Part shown: positions 61,383-64,000 of the stretch, piece by piece | How the letters are laid out: every line of letters begins with the position of its first letter | How positions within the stretch are numbered: position 1 is the first letter of the stretch | Source: UBA3478 sp049596955 | GTDB lineage: Bacteria; Bacteroidota; Bacteroidia; Flavobacteriales; Flavobacteriaceae | NCBI GenBank assembly: GCA_049596955.1 | Contig: JBMYMD010000013.1 | Location: forward strand, 1 to 64,000 | DNA length: 64,000 nucleotides | Direction: 5' to 3' | The notes under the pieces: model-generated | What the model saw: only the letters and a program-made list of their open reading frames with translations | Told to the model about the DNA's origin: nothing | Database searches by the model: none | Made by a program: the position numbers and the translations under genes

Positions 61383-62530
61383 TAGCGGTACTAACGCTTT
61401 TCATTTTTACGAGTAACAATCATTTGGCCTTTGGTCAGGATAGCTATTATCCGCCAAAACACCAGTGGAAAATCAATAGTTCATTTGCAAAAAAGCATCA
61501 AAAAGAATTGCAACAGCTAGTCGATTTTGCACAAGCCAATGAATATTCTGGAGATAAAGATTTGAGAATTGCTATTTTGAAAGGATTCGCTCGTGAACCT
61601 TTTCACGAAATTTTGGGTCCAACCAAAAAACGTGGTGGCCCTGCTGGAATGATTATTAAGTCAGGAAAAATCGTGGCTAAGTGGGGAGCGACCGATCGTG
61701 TCGATATGACCTTTAGTGTCACTAAGAGCTTCTTGGCAACCACCGCTGGATTGGCCTATGACCAAGGTTTATTGCCCGATTTCGATCATCAGGTGAAAGA
61801 CTACATTTGGGACGGTACTTTTAGAGGTGCCCACAACGAGCAAATCACTTGGAAGCATTTACTGCATCAAACCTCTGATTGGTCGGGTAGCCTATGGGGT
61901 ATTCGTGATTGGGCCGACCGCCCACCCCGAGAAGGTGGTATAGACGATTGGAAGTATCGCGAGTTACGTACCCCTGGAACGGTGATGGAATACAACGATG
62001 TTCGCGTTAATGTACTGGCCTATGCACTCACGCATTTGCACAGAAAGCCATTGCCTCAGGTGCTAAAACCTTTGATGGATCAAATCGGGGCAAGTGATAC
62101 TTGGAGGTGGTTTGGATACGAAAAGGCCTACACCCTTATCGACGGTGTACAAATGCAATCGGTCACAGGAGGAGGACATTCTGGAGGAGGACTATTTATA
62201 AGTGCTGAAGATTTAGCACGACTAGGGCTACTCTATGCCAACAATGGAGTCTGGAACTCTACGCAAGTGTTGAGCAGTTCTTTTATTGAAAAGGCGATTA
62301 CACCATCAGAACCCAATCCGAATTACGGATTCATGTGGTGGTTGAATCAAGAAGGTGGACGCTATTGGGAAGGTGTGCCAAAACACGTTTTTTACGCGGC
62401 TGGTTTTGGAGGTAATTTCATCATTGTAGACCAAGAAGAAGAATTGGTAGTTGTACTCAGATGGCTTGAACCCCGAAAAGTATCAGACTTTATGAAGTTG
62501 CTCTATCAGCAGTTATTCCCAAGGCGCTAA
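61331..62530 (+). CDS. Serine hydrolase of the class C beta-lactamase family
   Basis: 399 aa. The only in-frame ATG before the signal peptide is 61331, inside the upstream gene (52-base overlap); the signal peptide is KILIAVLTLFIFTSNNHLAFGQ, after an unusually long basic start. Catalytic S129-V-T-K132 lies in MTFSVTKSFLATTAGLAYDQG, the Y-x-N motif is in VMEYNDVRVN, and the GGGHSGGGLFISAEDLARLGLLYANNG segment is also typical. Such proteins are esterases, D-aminopeptidases or peptidases more often than antibiotic beta-lactamases. Its 3' end overlaps mfd by 41 bases. Confidence 0.88.
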   Translation: MEILQRRKQNFRAKKILIAVLTLFIFTSNNHLAFGQDSYYPPKHQWKINSSFAKKHQKELQQLVDFAQANEYSGDKDLRIAILKGFAREPFHEILGPTKKRGGPAGMIIKSGKIVAKWGATDRVDMTFSVTKSFLATTAGLAYDQGLLPDFDHQVKDYIWDGTFRGAHNEQITWKHLLHQTSDWSGSLWGIRDWADRPPREGGIDDWKYRELRTPGTVMEYNDVRVNVLAYALTHLHRKPLPQVLKPLMDQIGASDTWRWFGYEKAYTLIDGVQMQSVTGGGHSGGGLFISAEDLARLGLLYANNGVWNSTQVLSSSFIEKAITPSEPNPNYGFMWWLNQEGGRYWEGVPKHVFYAAGFGGNFIIVDQEEELVVVLRWLEPRKVSDFMKLLYQQLFPRR

Positions 62531-64000
62531 TGCGAGAAAGGGCAGTTTGTATATCACTGACCTGGTCAATTCTCAAAAAGAGGCGCAGCCCGTTTTTGGT
62601 CTGCTTTTCTTTGAGTTGACATTTGAAATTCACCTGTGTTGTTTGCTTGAGTACGTGGTGAAAGGCTTCACTTTGGAAAAATTCAGAGTCGTGATCAGCG
62701 ATGAAATAAGCCAGTAAGGTGTCTTTTTTCAAAACGATTCGCTCAATGGCAAGCGCTTTAAGCATCCACTTTAAAGGCAGGGTCAGCAACAAGTTTTCAG
62801 CCTCTAACGGAAGTGGACCAAATCTATCGACCAGAGTGTCTTTGTAGGCATCGAGTTCTTGCTGATTTTTAAGGCCGTTGAGTTCTTGATAGAGTCTTAA
62901 ACGCTCGGCAACTACATTGATGTAGTGATCGGGAAATAAGAGTTGAAGATCGGTGTCAATTTGAATTTCTTTGACAAAGTCTTTGTTGGTTTTTTCTTCA
63001 TCTTGATAAAGCTCAGAGAACTCATTTTCTTTTAATTCTTCAATAGCCTCATTCAGTATTTTTTGATAGGTATCAAATCCCATTTCATTGATAAATCCGC
63101 TTTGTTCTCCGCCCAATAAATCTCCTGCACCGCGTATTTCTAAATCCTTCATGGCGATGTGAAAACCACTTCCGAGTTCGGTGTATTGTGATAGGGCTTC
63201 CATGCGTTTACGTGCATCAGCGGTCATACTTTCAGTGCCCGGAGTAATGAAATAGCAAAAAGCCTTTTTGTTGGTTCTACCCACGCGTCCGCGCATTTGG
63301 TGCAGATCACTGAGTCCAAAATTATTGGCGTTGTTGATTAAAATGGTATTGGCATTGGGTATGTCTAATCCACTTTCAATAATGGTGGTCGAAACCAGTA
63401 CATCAAATTCATTATTCATAAAAGCGAGCATCAGGGCTTCGAGTTTTTTACCCTCCATTTGACCATGGCCTACTTGAATACGGGCATCTGGCACTAGGCG
63501 CTGAATCATACCTGCAACTTCTTTGATGTTCTCGATACGGTTGTGGATGAAAAACACCTGTCCGTTTCGTTGAATTTCGTAAGAAATACTGTCTCGAATC
63601 AGTTCTTGATCAAATCGCACTACTCGACTCTCAATGGGATAGCGATTGGGAGGAGGCGTATTGATGATAGACAAATCGCGAGCAGCCATCAAACTGAATT
63701 GAAGTGTTCGCGGAATTGGCGTAGCTGTCAGGGTGAGAATATCTACCTTTTCTTTGATGGATTTGAGTTTTTCTTTAACTGAAACCCCAAATTTTTGTTC
63801 TTCATCAACAATGAGTAATCCCAAATCTTTGAATTTGATTTTGTCATTGACCAGTTGATGTGTTCCAATCAAAATATCAATTTTTCCTTCACCTAATTCA
63901 TCGATAATTTCACGTTTTTCTTTGGCAGACCTAAATCGATTTAAATAATCGATACGTACCGGAAAATTCTCCAATCGTTTCTTAAAGGTATTGGCGTGTT
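62490..64000 (-). CDS. mfd: Transcription-repair coupling factor, C-terminal part (truncated by window edge)
   Basis: The frame runs open to the window edge at 64000, so the N-terminal part lies outside. The visible 503 residues hold the superfamily 2 translocase domain, including IGTHQLVNDKIKFKDLGLLIVDEEQKFGV (DEEQ helicase motif II), TLTATPIPRTLQFSL (motif III), STTIIESGLDIPNANTILI and MRGRVGRTNKKAFCYF (motifs V and VI), then the Mfd C-terminal TRCF domain (LGGEQSGFINEMGFDTYQKIL). It removes stalled RNA polymerase at DNA lesions. Its stop overlaps the serine hydrolase gene by 41 bases. Confidence 0.95.
   Translation of the reverse strand, partial: HANTFKKRLENFPVRIDYLNRFRSAKEKREIIDELGEGKIDILIGTHQLVNDKIKFKDLGLLIVDEEQKFGVSVKEKLKSIKEKVDILTLTATPIPRTLQFSLMAARDLSIINTPPPNRYPIESRVVRFDQELIRDSISYEIQRNGQVFFIHNRIENIKEVAGMIQRLVPDARIQVGHGQMEGKKLEALMLAFMNNEFDVLVSTTIIESGLDIPNANTILINNANNFGLSDLHQMRGRVGRTNKKAFCYFITPGTESMTADARKRMEALSQYTELGSGFHIAMKDLEIRGAGDLLGGEQSGFINEMGFDTYQKILNEAIEELKENEFSELYQDEEKTNKDFVKEIQIDTDLQLLFPDHYINVVAERLRLYQELNGLKNQQELDAYKDTLVDRFGPLPLEAENLLLTLPLKWMLKALAIERIVLKKDTLLAYFIADHDSEFFQSEAFHHVLKQTTQVNFKCQLKEKQTKNGLRLFLRIDQVSDIQTALSRISALGITADRATS

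Noticed and set aside
61331..62530. Antibiotic-resistance beta-lactamase
   Set aside because: The S-x-x-K and Y-x-N motifs are common to all serine hydrolases of this fold; nothing in the sequence or context supports resistance.
1..64000. CRISPR arrays, insertion sequences, prophage, integrase or replication origin
   Set aside because: I saw no regularly spaced repeats, no transposase or integrase, and no terminal inverted repeats. Composition is uniform by eye, so no transfer event could be supported.

Overview
This window is a stretch of a Flavobacteriia-type Bacteroidota chromosome. The evidence is AT-rich, densely packed DNA; promoters of the Bacteroidota -7 type (TAnnTTTG) before many genes; few Shine-Dalgarno sites; a eukaryote-like NrdB; an SDR-type threonine dehydrogenase; DUF1080, DUF2141 and DUF3109 proteins; many lipoproteins; and carotenoid genes. 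The genus cannot be fixed from this window. Almost everything is chromosomal housekeeping. I see no insertion sequence, phage, integrase or CRISPR array. One tRNA (Asn) lies at the left edge, and mfd runs off the right edge.

Layout. 0-9.8 kb: tRNA-Asn, rseP, a SCO1-type copper chaperone, a feoA-feoB iron operon with a tiny Cys-rich companion and a free-standing TonB-plug-like lipoprotein, an S9 peptidase, and a DtxR/MntR regulator with a ZIP transporter. 9.8-19.2 kb: lycopene cyclase and a polyprenyl synthase tail to tail, then a TetR-TolC-MFP-RND efflux operon. 19.2-27.2 kb: housekeeping genes aspS, csp, tadA, dxs and the operon yicC-gmk-nadD-dgt. 27.2-35.8 kb: a sugar cluster with two DUF1080 lipoproteins, two TIM-barrel isomerases, a Gfo/Idh/MocA oxidoreductase and an MFS permease on one strand, divergent from a GMC dehydrogenase and its Tat-type small subunit. 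Together these look like a periplasmic 3-keto-glycoside route. 35.8-40.7 kb: two large curlin-like repeat proteins of about 700 residues, each closed by a strong terminator. 40.7-51.3 kb: nrdAB, DUF3109, a fatty acid hydroxylase, tdh, small secreted proteins, and an M28 membrane peptidase. 51.3-64 kb: an Asp-box propeller protein, a short ssb, an HDAC-like deacetylase, metG, a broken Kazal-type lipoprotein gene, a YraN-like gene, an ACT-like protein, a MORN-tailed membrane protein, a serine hydrolase and mfd.

The strongest candidates for something new are four. First, the curlin-like pair: most of the larger protein is built from 24-residue S-D-x-N repeats rather than the classical 22-residue curlin repeat, both proteins share a C-terminal end motif, and no csg secretion gene is nearby. 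Second, a recurring TAnnTTTG-N4-ATG arrangement predicts leaderless mRNAs. Third, a Kazal-inhibitor gene is broken by two single-base shifts, both in homopolymers. Fourth, a plug-only lipoprotein is translationally coupled to the feo operon. Starts were revised against the longest reading frame for crtY-like (GTG 9874), dxs (22119), csp (21387), the MORN protein (19153), the Zn-ribbon protein (51315) and metG (57939).
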